In this document: piece after piece, positions 18,080 to 26,315 of the stretch
Numbering within the stretch: position 1 is the stretch's first letter
Layout: each line of letters opens with the position of its first letter
Source: Phycisphaerae bacterium
GTDB taxonomy: Bacteria; Planctomycetota; Phycisphaerae; Sedimentisphaerales; Anaerobacaceae
DNA length: 64,000 bases
Assembly (NCBI GenBank): GCA_030601745.1
Contig: JAUWBI010000001.1
Coordinates: forward strand, 1 to 64,000
Direction: 5' to 3'
Notes under the pieces: model-generated
Told to the model about the DNA's origin: nothing
The model's input: only the letters and a program-made list of their open reading frames with translations
Database searches by the model: none
Program-made: the position numbers and the translations under genes

Positions 18080-18808
18080 ATGATAAAAGATGGCATTCTT
18101 GAACGATATTTAGACGCCTTGCTCCAGGGCAATAGAAAGCAATGTCGAACCGTTATAGAAGAAACCCTCCAGAGCGGCACGCCCGCCAATTCGGTCTACC
18201 TGGATATCACTTGGCCTATTATGACGGAAATCGAAAGACTATTGCGCTCAGATAAAATTACGTCCACGGAGGAGCATTTAGCCACCCGAATTAATCGCAC
18301 AATTGTGGACCAGCTCCAAAATAAGCTGCCGCGCAGGCCCAGCAAGCACAAAAAAATAGTCGTATGTTGCGCCCCAAACGAACTGCAGGAACTCGGCGCT
18401 CAAATAATGGCTGACCTGTTCGAAAGTGATGGCTGGGAAGTCAGATTTCCCGGCGGTGGGCTGACCAACGATGATATCCTTGCCTTCATAAACGAATATG
18501 CTCCTGACGTCCTGCTAATCTACGGCACCACTCCAAAACAGGCGCCAAATGTGCGGCGACTGATAGATACCATAAAAGATATAAACGCCTGGCCTTATAT
18601 GCGGATAATGGTTTCGGGTGGACTATTTAATCGTGCAGAAGGACTGTGGGAGGAAGTTGGTGCCGATTTATTCGCTGCTACAGCCCTTGAAGCCCTGCAG
18701 GTAGCTTCAAATGATACCCCAATGGAGCACTACGAGCGAAGGACAATAAACCGGCGAAAGAAAAGATACAAAAAATCGGGCCAGAAAACGCCGGTGCCGG
18801 TTAAATAG
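18080..18808 (+). CDS. B12-binding-fold regulator-like protein
   Basis: This 242-aa protein has a helical N-terminal cap (about 1-85: YLDALLQGNRKQCRTVIEE, LRSDKITSTEEHLATRI), then a Rossmann-like cobalamin-binding fold (about 90-225). This two-part layout matches methionine-synthase-type and CarH/LitR-type B12 modules. The canonical DxHxxG reads ELQELG here, so the cobalt-ligating histidine is replaced by Gln; B12 may bind base-on or not at all. Conserved strands are DVLLIYGTTPKQ and MRIMVSGGLF. No DNA-binding domain is attached. GGGAG precedes the ATG. The striking inverted repeat upstream hints at regulated expression. Confidence 0.7.
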   Translation: MIKDGILERYLDALLQGNRKQCRTVIEETLQSGTPANSVYLDITWPIMTEIERLLRSDKITSTEEHLATRINRTIVDQLQNKLPRRPSKHKKIVVCCAPNELQELGAQIMADLFESDGWEVRFPGGGLTNDDILAFINEYAPDVLLIYGTTPKQAPNVRRLIDTIKDINAWPYMRIMVSGGLFNRAEGLWEEVGADLFAATALEALQVASNDTPMEHYERRTINRRKKRYKKSGQKTPVPVK

Positions 18809-18899
18809 TGGCTCGAGAGACGTACTTCGTAGGCGGTGGTTATTGGTATTTAGTCGCCGAATCTGGGTAATTTGGGCGGATTGGGGGAGATTTTTTTCA

Positions 18900-19990
18900 A
18901 TCAAATACACAGCGCCCTCCGTGAAAAAGTGAGAAAAATCAGGGCTTGGGCATTTTTTTGCCTTTGAAATTGGGTTTGATTGGGTTTGTATCTCGTATCT
19001 CGTATTGCGTATTGCGTATCGCGCTGGGGGATTGGGTTTGATTGGGTTTGTTTTTTTGGACTGCGAAAGCGTCGTTTTTTCTGTAATCCTTTGTTATAAG
19101 TGAGTTTACATTCATTTTGGCTTTTTCGGAAATTGGCTTTGATTGGCTTTGTATTGGGTTTGTTTTCACCAAGTGTCCAATCGGATTTATTTTCATAATC
19201 CGTTGTATTATATGGATTTACATTCATTTGACTTTTTTGGAAATTGGCTTTGTTTTGCATAAAAGGGTCGATTTGTAGAGCGCTCTCTACAGATGTAGAG
19301 GGCAAGTTAGTGAAGAGTGAGCTAAAGTGCCTAAAGTGAACTAAAGTTGGATTCTCGATGCTCATGATTGGTAATTCCCCTAAGGGTTTTCCGTTTCGCT
19401 CCAAGACTATTTACGAACGATGATTTTTGGCGTGTATCTGCTGATACCAAGACGTGCGGTTCTCCGCTATATCTGCCATCTCTGTGGCGATTTGTATTAT
19501 ACCAAATTTCGAGCAAAAGTCAACAAGAAAATTGGCCACAGATTTCACAGATTTCAGGATAAGAATTAGCCACAAAGACACGAAGACATAAAGAAAAAAT
19601 TAGACGCAGATTTATTTCGTATTGCGTATGTCGTATATCGTATGTCGTTAGAGGAATTTATTAGTCACAAAAAGGCACAAAAGGCACGAAGAAAAATTAG
19701 ACGCAGATTTCGCAGATTGCGCAGAGAAATATAGACACGAAGAGACACGAATTTATTTTTGCCGGCTTTGGCGTCTTTGTCCGAATCTTTGTTCGATGCA
19801 AGCATCTACAGAAGCTTCGTCCACAGTCGCCGGGCCATTTTGCAATGTCCCATTTGTGAAGCCGGCTAAAGACGGGTTCTATTAACCGCGGAGGGCACAG
19901 AGAAAAATTTAGCCACGAAAAGGCACAAAATGCACAAAAGGGACAAAAAAACGGCCAAAAAAGCACTTTTTTTGGCCGCCCTTGTGATTT
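18900..19990. repeat. Dispersed repeat field incl. element copy B
   Basis: This 1.1-kb stretch is built of short recurring words: TTGGGTTTGATTGGGTTTG (18970, 19031), CGTATTGCGTAT-type runs (18988-19022, 19615-19650), GCCACAAAGACACGAAG-type runs (19567, 19910) and the dispersed element copy B at 19317-19510, which matches 221-458. In one minus-strand frame it reads as K/N/Q/T-rich peptide (KANF-KKSQ-MNVN-like, KPNQTQ), a translation artefact familiar from planctomycete genomes. No real gene is supported. The remaining spacer to 20182 also holds none. Confidence 0.75.
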
Positions 19991-20182
19991 ATGCCGTTAT
20001 GTTTAGCCCCGCCACCTCTGGCCGGCGTCACATTTCGCACCTCTGAATATTGCCTTGACCTTCAGACGTACTTGATTATCAAAAAAATCGTGGCAGGAAA
20101 GCCGAGTCCAATTTAATGCATAACTGCCAAGCTCACCGGCGCGAGGCACGAGCGTCCTGTGGAGTGCGAAGTTGGGTTACAT

Positions 20183-20767
20183 TTACCCAAGCATCTGTGT
20201 AAGCGCTGGGATGAAAGGGGCTAACAACGTAATGTGATCTGCTGCGATCGCTATGAACTCCTGATACTTGCTCGTAAAGCCTGGAGTACCTTTTGCCTCC
20301 TTTAGCTCATCAACCTTTTGGCAAAGTTGATCAACGACAGCTCGATCGAAAATAGACTCTCGTACGTCGGCTTTGAGCTTCTCGAATAGCTCTTCAGAGC
20401 CAACATCAACAACGTTTGTTGACGCATCAACAGACTGGATGTTAACTCGACTGTTGGGTCCCAGAAGGTTGTAGAAAACGTGAGTTGGGGGTTGGGCCGG
20501 CTGTATCTTTGTCTCCTTTTGCACTTTTGACTGGTAGTGTGGCTTGATCCCACCAAGGCCCGCATTAAATCCGGCGTCGAGAATTGTGTAACGTTCCGTA
20601 ACTCCGCTCGGGAGCGTGCGCTCAAACACGTCACCCTCTTCGATCGGTACTTTTGGGTCGCCGGTGAATATCATGTCAGTTTGGACAGATGCTTTCAGCC
20701 CTTCAAAACGTTGGCCATCCTGCTTAATGAGGGTGACCTTATCTCGCATTAGACGGTCTAGGCTCAT
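20183..20767 (-). CDS. Conserved hypothetical protein, beta-rich head and helical tail
   Basis: I do not recognise a named family for this 194-aa protein. The first about 80 residues are beta-rich and hydrophilic (RDKVTLIKQDGQRFEGLKA, DPKVPIEEGDVFERTLP, ITKPHYQSKV-like end) and resemble a small barrel. Residues 80-110 are a P/Q linker. The last about 80 are helical (EELFEKLKADVRESIFD, VVDQLCQKVDELKEA) and end hydrophobic (LLAPFIPALTQMLG). CGAGGAAAAC supports the ATG. It is the last of three same-strand accessory genes in an AT-rich patch beside a repeat field, a setting typical of mobile or defence-related cargo. The function is unknown. Confidence 0.6.
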   Translation of the reverse strand: MSLDRLMRDKVTLIKQDGQRFEGLKASVQTDMIFTGDPKVPIEEGDVFERTLPSGVTERYTILDAGFNAGLGGIKPHYQSKVQKETKIQPAQPPTHVFYNLLGPNSRVNIQSVDASTNVVDVGSEELFEKLKADVRESIFDRAVVDQLCQKVDELKEAKGTPGFTSKYQEFIAIAADHITLLAPFIPALTQMLG

Positions 20768-20925
20768 AGTTTTCCTCGTTGAGACATAACATAATAATCT
20801 ACAACACGATTTACACTGATTTTATCCTGCCATTATGCTAATCTCAACATATTTGAAGTAGGTGAATGTCCCTTAGTTTTTTTGTGTTTCAATGAATTAT
20901 GTCCTTGTTGACGCATTTGTTAAAC

Positions 20926-21693
20926 CTATTTCCCAAGAACCTTATAAACTTCCCCCACCGTGATATCTGCACGTTCAATAATTGGTTTTATCTTGCTTAG
21001 CTCTATTCCGTTTTTATAGTCCCCATATGCACCAATAAGCACCCGGTTACCATAATGTTCAGTATCGTCATGCGCAAAACTAATCCATCCATCATTGATA
21101 GAAGACAGAACTTCCACAAGCTTTCTGATTTGTTCGACATCAAACCCATACCCAAACCCAATATTGAACACTTCTGGGCTGCTAGTCCCCCTGCCAAACG
21201 TTTCATGCACAGGAATACCATGTTGCATCAGCTCTTTAGCTATCTTCTCGAAATCACCTAACGATTCGTTTAGCATTACTGTGACTGATGACCACTTCAT
21301 CTTTTGCAACTCCGCTTCGCCCATTCCATCTAAGACTTTCTCAGCCACTACTTTTTCTAAATTAGCGATGTCTTCTCTAATAGAAACAAATGATTCCGCG
21401 GTAACTTCACGCTTTGTATTACCCGTTTTTGACTCAAGATACTTTGAATAAAAAGCATCCTCTTGCATCTCCGGACGAAATTTGGTTTGGAGCAGGAATA
21501 TTGAAATTAGAAATAAGGGCACGTTAACGATGCTGGCAACAACCAGAGCCTCGGATACCCAATCCGGCTTTGTGATTTGGGCTGCTGCAACCAAAAAAGC
21601 CCCATTCACAATAATAAGTCCCAGCAACCAAGCAGCCAAAAGCTGGATTGGCTTTGTTATTCGATGGGGTTCAATCTTTCCGTGTTCTTCCAT
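20926..21693 (-). CDS. Two-helix membrane protein of unknown function
   Basis: This 255-aa protein has two adjacent membrane helices near the N-terminus (about 17-38 PIQLLAAWLLGLIIVNGAFLV and 50-68 VVASIVNVPLFLISIFLL). A cytoplasmic helical stretch (ESFVSIREDIANLEKVVAEKVL) and an alpha/beta C-terminal domain follow (FNIGFGYGFDVEQIRKLVEVL, GNRVLIGAYGD). I recognise no catalytic motif. It lies 150 bp downstream of the TIGR02391 gene on the same strand. Low GC and the neighbouring repeats suggest acquired cargo. A sensor or effector role paired with its neighbour is possible but unproven. Confidence 0.6.
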   Translation of the reverse strand: MEEHGKIEPHRITKPIQLLAAWLLGLIIVNGAFLVAAAQITKPDWVSEALVVASIVNVPLFLISIFLLQTKFRPEMQEDAFYSKYLESKTGNTKREVTAESFVSIREDIANLEKVVAEKVLDGMGEAELQKMKWSSVTVMLNESLGDFEKIAKELMQHGIPVHETFGRGTSSPEVFNIGFGYGFDVEQIRKLVEVLSSINDGWISFAHDDTEHYGNRVLIGAYGDYKNGIELSKIKPIIERADITVGEVYKVLGK

Positions 21694-21854
21694 GGCTTCA
21701 CTTTAGGTTTAACAATGATTATACAGTCTGTATAAAACGGGAAACACAGACTGTTTCTTTCTGTATAAGAAGTTCCCGTTGCTTCTTGCGTTTCTGCTCA
21801 ACCTCTTTCATTGAATGATTCCGCGTGTGCAAACAAGTTGCACACCCTGCACGG

Positions 21855-22484
21855 CTAATTAGAATTAGAATTGTTAAATGAAGCTCCTTCAACGATTTTG
21901 AGGATTTTACTTGCAACAAGGATTCTTTCAAATGCATCATAGAAATCCATTTCAACCTCTCTGTGAGAACATGGATTCTTATATAGACCATATGCTCCAG
22001 CTATGAAATTGGACTGTGCTTCTCTTTCAGATACTGGAAGATCGTAGTTGGTCAAGACTCCTTTTTGTGGATCAAACACCTTTCTTATAAGCTTAACTCC
22101 ATATTGGTCATGTGAGAGCTTTGCTTTCTTTCTAATAGATATCTCAATGCATTTAAAAGCTTGGAGCACAGCACTTTCGAACTGACGCTTTGCCAGAAGA
22201 TCGAAGCATTTCTTCATTACATCAGGATGAACGTATGCGGATGGAGTTATTGTCCAACTTTTAACAACTTTTTCAAAGTGTTTTTCTTCGAATTGAAAAC
22301 CAGTTTTTGTTGGAAAGTAAACTTCTTCACCATCATCGTCATAACCCCGCTGATACAAACGTATGTCAATGAATGTTGAGTTATTGTTTTTGTATTTTAC
22401 ACGTGAAAACCTAACTGGCTGATATGATCCAGTTTTGGCTTCTCCAATTATCTCTTGATATTCAATTTTCTCCTCAGTGCTCAT
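21855..22484 (-). CDS. TIGR02391 (Ymh) family protein
   Basis: This 209-aa protein has an N-terminal region of about 80 residues (VRFSRVKYKNNNSTFIDIRLY) and then the TIGR02391 block. That block reads HPDVMKKCFDLLAKRQFESA, AFKCIEISIRKKA, GVKLIRKVFDP, REAQSNFIAGAYGLYKNPCS and HREVEMDFYDAFERILVASK. The KNPCSH stretch recalls the RNxxxH-type active site of HEPN ribonucleases, to which this family has been related. Members occur with plasmids, restriction systems and other defence loci. The start is ATG 22484; TTG 22493 is an alternative. It is the first gene of the AT-rich accessory group. The stretch 21694-21854 downstream holds no clear gene. Confidence 0.7.
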   Translation of the reverse strand: MSTEEKIEYQEIIGEAKTGSYQPVRFSRVKYKNNNSTFIDIRLYQRGYDDDGEEVYFPTKTGFQFEEKHFEKVVKSWTITPSAYVHPDVMKKCFDLLAKRQFESAVLQAFKCIEISIRKKAKLSHDQYGVKLIRKVFDPQKGVLTNYDLPVSEREAQSNFIAGAYGLYKNPCSHREVEMDFYDAFERILVASKILKIVEGASFNNSNSN

Positions 22485-22493
22485 TTTTACCAA

Positions 22494-23086
22494 CCAAAAG
22501 GCAGTTTATCGATGACATCTTACTTTCACCCAAGTTCAACTGCTGCTTCCGTTCCAATTTTCATATCTCCCTTCGACCCATTCGACAAGGCTCCCCGCAC
22601 CAATTTACGGCGGGCACCTAATTCGTGCGGGGCAGGCAGGGCAGCCAGACGAAATTGAGGTCCTTCGACTCCGCTGCGCTTCGCTCAGGATGACAAACAG
22701 ACATTTCGGTGAAGATTTACGCCCCTGGGTGTTTGCGTTCTTTCGCCCATGAGATAATTTCTCACTATCTCACGGGGTAAACAATATCGGAAAAGAAAGG
22801 AAAAGTCAAGGGCAAATTTCGTGGCTCCTGACACGTGAATTACCCCACGTGAAAGGTGGGTTCCCTGTTGCGTGGCCAAGTATGTAGATCCCCTGCTGTT
22901 TGGCCAAAGGAGTGAATCCCCGCCTACAACATGCGGGGACAGGCCTCTCGGGGACAGGCTTCTCGGGAATGACAGTGGGTAGCGTGGCCGTGGCGGCAAT
23001 GGGTAAACAACAAAGGCAACCCCCAGTATAAAACTGGGGGCTAAATATTATAGCAACCCCGGAATAAATTGCGGTGGTAAACATTA
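22494..23086. repeat. Intergenic repeats and hairpins
   Basis: No gene is seen. There are GTGCGGGGC/GCCCCGCAC-type words (22588-22640) of a family also found at 28580-28680, a TTCGCTCAGGATGACA word, and inverted words CCCACGTG-AAAGGTGGG near 22843. A perfect hairpin CCCCCAGT-ATAAA-ACTGGGGG lies at 23020-23040, 47 bases past the cimA stop. The last could slow transcription past cimA but has no T-run on that strand. Confidence 0.6.
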
Positions 23087-24649
23087 TTATTGTTTGTCTT
23101 TTTGTAGTTTGTATTCGACGGAGTCTGAGAGTGCCTGCCAGGAGGCCTCGATGATGTTTTCTGAGCAGCCGACCGTGCCCCAGATTGAGGTTTTGTCCCT
23201 CGATTCGATTATAACGCGGACGCGAGCGGCGGTGCCGGCTTTAGCATTGACTACACGAACCTTGTAATCAATCAGGTGAACGTCCTTGATGCTCGGATAA
23301 AAATTCTCGAGCGACTTTCGCAAAGCGCCATCGAGAGCGTTGACGGGGCCATCACCTTCGCCAACGACGTGCTCGACTTTATCGCCGACCTTTAGTTTAA
23401 TGGTGGCCTCGGTAACCAGCTCGCCGGTTGCTCGTTTTTCCGTGGTTACGTAGTACTTTATAAGCTCAAAAGCCGGCTCATACGTGCCCATAATCTTTTT
23501 TACCAGCAGGTCGAAGCTGGCGTTGGCGGCCTCGAATTGGAAGCCCTCGCTCTCAAGCTCCTGGACGCGGAGAAGTATCTTTTTGGCCAATTTCTTGTCC
23601 CCGGCGATTTTTGCCTTTTCCAGCTCGGCCAAGACGTTAGATTTTCCGCTGAGTTCGGAAATAAGGAACCGGCGTTCGTTGCCGATAAGGGCCGGGTCGA
23701 TGTGCTCGTATGTGCGTTTGTTTTTGCGCAGGGCGTCCACGTGTAGGCCTGCCTTGTGGGCAAAAGCGCTCCCGCCGACATAGGGCATATTCATTACGGG
23801 CGTTAGATTGCCAATCTCGAAAATGAAACGGGACACTTCGGTGAGGGTTTTGATTTTTTCGGGGCCAAGGGCAACAAAGCCCATTTTAAGCGCAAGGTCA
23901 GGTATGACCGTACACAAATTGGCGTTTCCGCATCGCTCGCCGAGTCCGTTCATTGTGCCCTGTACGTGTCTGGCACCGGCCCGCACCGCCGCCAACGAAT
24001 TGGCGGTCGCACAATCGCTGTCGTTGTGGGCGTGAATGCCGACCATCAGCGGGCTGAATTTTTCGCAGACGGCCTTCGTGATTTCGTACACTTCGTCCGG
24101 CAGAGAGCCGCCGGTGGTATCGCAAAGGACGAGCACATCGGCGCCGGCCTCAGCGGCAGCGGCCAAAACCTTCATCGCATATTCGCGATTTTTTTTGTAG
24201 CCGTCGTAGAAATGCTCGGCGTCGAAGATTGTCTCAAGGCCTTTCTTTTTCAGGTACTCGACCGACTCGGCACATATAGTGAGGTTCTCGTCCAGCGAGC
24301 AGCCGAGCACATCCGTTACGTGCAGGTCCCAGCTTTTGCCGACGAGAGTTGCGGCCGGTGTCTTGCAGGCGAGCATTGCGTTGAGCGAGACATCATCAGA
24401 AACTTTTGCATCGGCCCTGCGGGTGCTGCCGAATGCTACGATTTTTGAATTCTTCAAACCGAGTTTGGCTACTTCGGCAAAGAACTGCATCTCCTTGGGG
24501 TTAGAGGCGGCGTATCCACCTTCGATATAGTTGAGGCCGAGCTCGTCAAGGCGCCTGGCGATTGAGAGCTTGTCTTCGAGCGAAAAGCTGACGCCTTCGG
24601 CCTGCATGCCATCGCGAAGAGTCGTGTCGTAAAGCTTTATCTTTTCCAT
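23087..24649 (-). CDS. cimA: (R)-citramalate synthase
   Basis: This 520-aa TIM-barrel acyltransferase of the isopropylmalate/citramalate synthase family condenses pyruvate and acetyl-CoA to (R)-citramalate. That is the first step of threonine-independent isoleucine synthesis. The N-terminal motif IKLYDTTLRDGMQAEGVSFS holds the metal-binding and catalytic Arg-Asp. VLCDTTGGSLPDEV and GIHAHNDSDCATANSLAAVR supply the His-x-His metal ligands. GTMNGLGERCGNANL is typical. The C-terminal third is the LeuA dimer/regulatory domain (RVVNAKAGTAARVRVIIES), so leucine or isoleucine feedback is likely. The length matches the TIGR00977-type enzyme rather than 2-isopropylmalate synthase. A CGTATATCG-type repeat abuts the start. 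Confidence 0.9.
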   Translation of the reverse strand: MEKIKLYDTTLRDGMQAEGVSFSLEDKLSIARRLDELGLNYIEGGYAASNPKEMQFFAEVAKLGLKNSKIVAFGSTRRADAKVSDDVSLNAMLACKTPAATLVGKSWDLHVTDVLGCSLDENLTICAESVEYLKKKGLETIFDAEHFYDGYKKNREYAMKVLAAAAEAGADVLVLCDTTGGSLPDEVYEITKAVCEKFSPLMVGIHAHNDSDCATANSLAAVRAGARHVQGTMNGLGERCGNANLCTVIPDLALKMGFVALGPEKIKTLTEVSRFIFEIGNLTPVMNMPYVGGSAFAHKAGLHVDALRKNKRTYEHIDPALIGNERRFLISELSGKSNVLAELEKAKIAGDKKLAKKILLRVQELESEGFQFEAANASFDLLVKKIMGTYEPAFELIKYYVTTEKRATGELVTEATIKLKVGDKVEHVVGEGDGPVNALDGALRKSLENFYPSIKDVHLIDYKVRVVNAKAGTAARVRVIIESRDKTSIWGTVGCSENIIEASWQALSDSVEYKLQKDKQ

Positions 24650-24913
24650 AGTGAATCCTGTATATCGTATTTCGTATATCGTATTAGATACGCATCACAC
24701 AATTACGGTATTTTATTTTAGCCGGATAGTACCTGGATGTAAAGGGGAAAAGGCAGAAGCCGGGAGACAGGGGTCAGAATCGGGTTCGACGAGGATTTCA
24801 ATTTGCCAAGACGGCATCGGGAAACAAACGTCCGGATAAAAACACATGAGTTCTCAAGTTGCAATTGCAAATGGTCGATTTTGACGAGAGGCGGCGGTGT
24901 TGAGAAAATGTGA
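24650..24913. other. Intergenic, dispersed repeat only
   Basis: CGTATTTCGTATATCG repeat at about 24660-24690, then AT-mixed spacer. The GGGTTCGA at 24780 is not part of a tRNA: no acceptor or anticodon stem can be drawn around it. No gene is seen. Confidence 0.5.
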
Positions 24914-24942
24914 TTGACATAAAGACGGGCAATACCGATAAT
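24914..24942 (+). promoter_or_regulatory. Promoter of pentapeptide-channel gene
   Basis: TTGACA at 24914-24919, 17 bases, GATAAT at 24937-24942. The start codon is 33 bases downstream behind ACAGGAGAAA. This is a good sigma-70-type promoter. Confidence 0.7.
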
Positions 24943-24974
24943 ATGCGTGTGTAAACTCACAACAGGAGAAAAAG

Positions 24975-26006
24975 ATGGACGAATCGAAATCCCAACGGCA
25001 GGAGCTGAAGCGTGAACGCAGGTTCAGCCAGGAGCAGTACGATATGCTTATCCGCTGCTCGGAAAAGAAGGACATCACGGAGTGGAACAAATGGCGAGAA
25101 GAACATAAAGGCGAAAGTGTTCTTCTGGAAGGTGCAAACTTCGAAGGGGCGCATCTAAAAGATGCGGACCTCACCGGTGCCCATCTGGAAAAGGCCATCC
25201 TCTACAAAGCCCATCTGGAGGGCGCGGACCTTAGACTTGCTCTTCTGGAAGAGGCGACCCTCTGGGAAGCCAACCTGGAAGGCGCGAAGCTTAATTACGC
25301 CCATCTGGAAAGAGCGAAGCTCGACAATGGGCATCTGGAAAATGCGGTCTTCGGAGAGGCCCATCTGGAAGGCGCAACCTTCTACAAAGCCAATCTGGAA
25401 GGTGCAAATTTCAAAACGGCGATTGTCGATGGCTCCACATTGCTCTGGGATTGTGTGGTTGACCGTAACACGGATTTTCATGGTGTCGGCCTGGGCGGCG
25501 CACGCATAGACCCGGAAACAAAACAGCTTCTGGAATACAACATCAGGCGCAGGAACTGGGAGGACTGGTATAAGACACACTCCAAGGTGGGATGGCTGGT
25601 TAAGGGCTTTTGGTGGGTGAGTGATTACGGCCGAGCCACCGGACGAATTATACTTACCTTCTTCAGTCTGGCGTTTATCTTTGCAAACATCTATTACCAT
25701 TGGGGCCGTCTGGCTCCTCCCGGGGTTGTTAGTAATCTGTTCACAGACGGGCAGGGAACGGCGGTGCAATGGTGGCTTGTGCCTTTGCGAACCCTTTACT
25801 TTTCCATCGTTACAATGACAACGCTCGGGTTCAGTGATATGTACGCCAAAGCCCAAAGCTTCTTCGGACACCTGCTGCTTATGGTGCAAATGCTGCTGGG
25901 CTATGTCCTTCTCGGTGCCCTGGTGGCTCGTTTTGTGGTTATGTTCAGAGCCGGCGGGCCGGCGGGCAAATTTGCAGAGGAGACGAAAACTCACTCCGAA
26001 GAATGA
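24975..26006 (+). CDS. Pentapeptide-repeat / two-helix ion channel fusion
   Basis: This 343-aa protein has three parts. Residues 1-47 are charged. Residues 48-155 are about 20 consecutive A(N/D/H)LxxA-type pentapeptides (GANFEGAHLKDADLTGAHLE...), which fold as a right-handed quadrilateral beta-helix. Residues 220-325 are an Ion_trans_2-like pore: helix 1 (IILTFFSLAFIFANIYY), a pore helix and filter at 276-288 (FSIVTMTTLGFSDM), and helix 2 (LLLMVQMLLGYVLLGALVARFVV). The filter reads TTLGFSD where K+ channels have T-V-G-Y-G-D, so selectivity may be altered. The pentapeptide part is presumably cytoplasmic and could gate or scaffold the pore. The gene is monocistronic with its own promoter. The 309 bp after it hold no gene. 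Confidence 0.8.
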   Translation: MDESKSQRQELKRERRFSQEQYDMLIRCSEKKDITEWNKWREEHKGESVLLEGANFEGAHLKDADLTGAHLEKAILYKAHLEGADLRLALLEEATLWEANLEGAKLNYAHLERAKLDNGHLENAVFGEAHLEGATFYKANLEGANFKTAIVDGSTLLWDCVVDRNTDFHGVGLGGARIDPETKQLLEYNIRRRNWEDWYKTHSKVGWLVKGFWWVSDYGRATGRIILTFFSLAFIFANIYYHWGRLAPPGVVSNLFTDGQGTAVQWWLVPLRTLYFSIVTMTTLGFSDMYAKAQSFFGHLLLMVQMLLGYVLLGALVARFVVMFRAGGPAGKFAEETKTHSEE

Positions 26007-26315
26007 GATTACCGCACATCGCTTTGTTCGTGGAAACCAGGCGGGAACAATCTCAAAAGTGAAAGTGGCTTCCCGCATATAGCCGAATAACCGCAAGGAA
26101 TATCCAATACGTCCCCCAGAAGCAAATCTGTCGGTTTACAATTGCCAATTTTGATTTGACAGGGCCGACTGCGTTAGGTATTGTACGATTTGAAAGCAGA
26201 ATGTAGCCTTTCAGAAGCCATAGATGGTTTGGGTGAAGAAAACAACTGCTTGGGTGGAGTAATGCCACGCAAGAAACGCTGATTGGCTCACTTTGTATTT
26301 ATTTTGGTTTCTATT

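Noticed and set aside
18901..19404. Minus-strand frame rich in K/N/Q/T (KANF, MNVN, KPNQTQ)
   Set aside because: Its DNA is short-word dispersed repeat, read in several frames with the same peptide style. It looks like repeat translation, not a gene.
24770..24800. GGGTTCGA motif as a possible tRNA T-loop
   Set aside because: No matching T-stem, anticodon loop or acceptor stem can be drawn around it.
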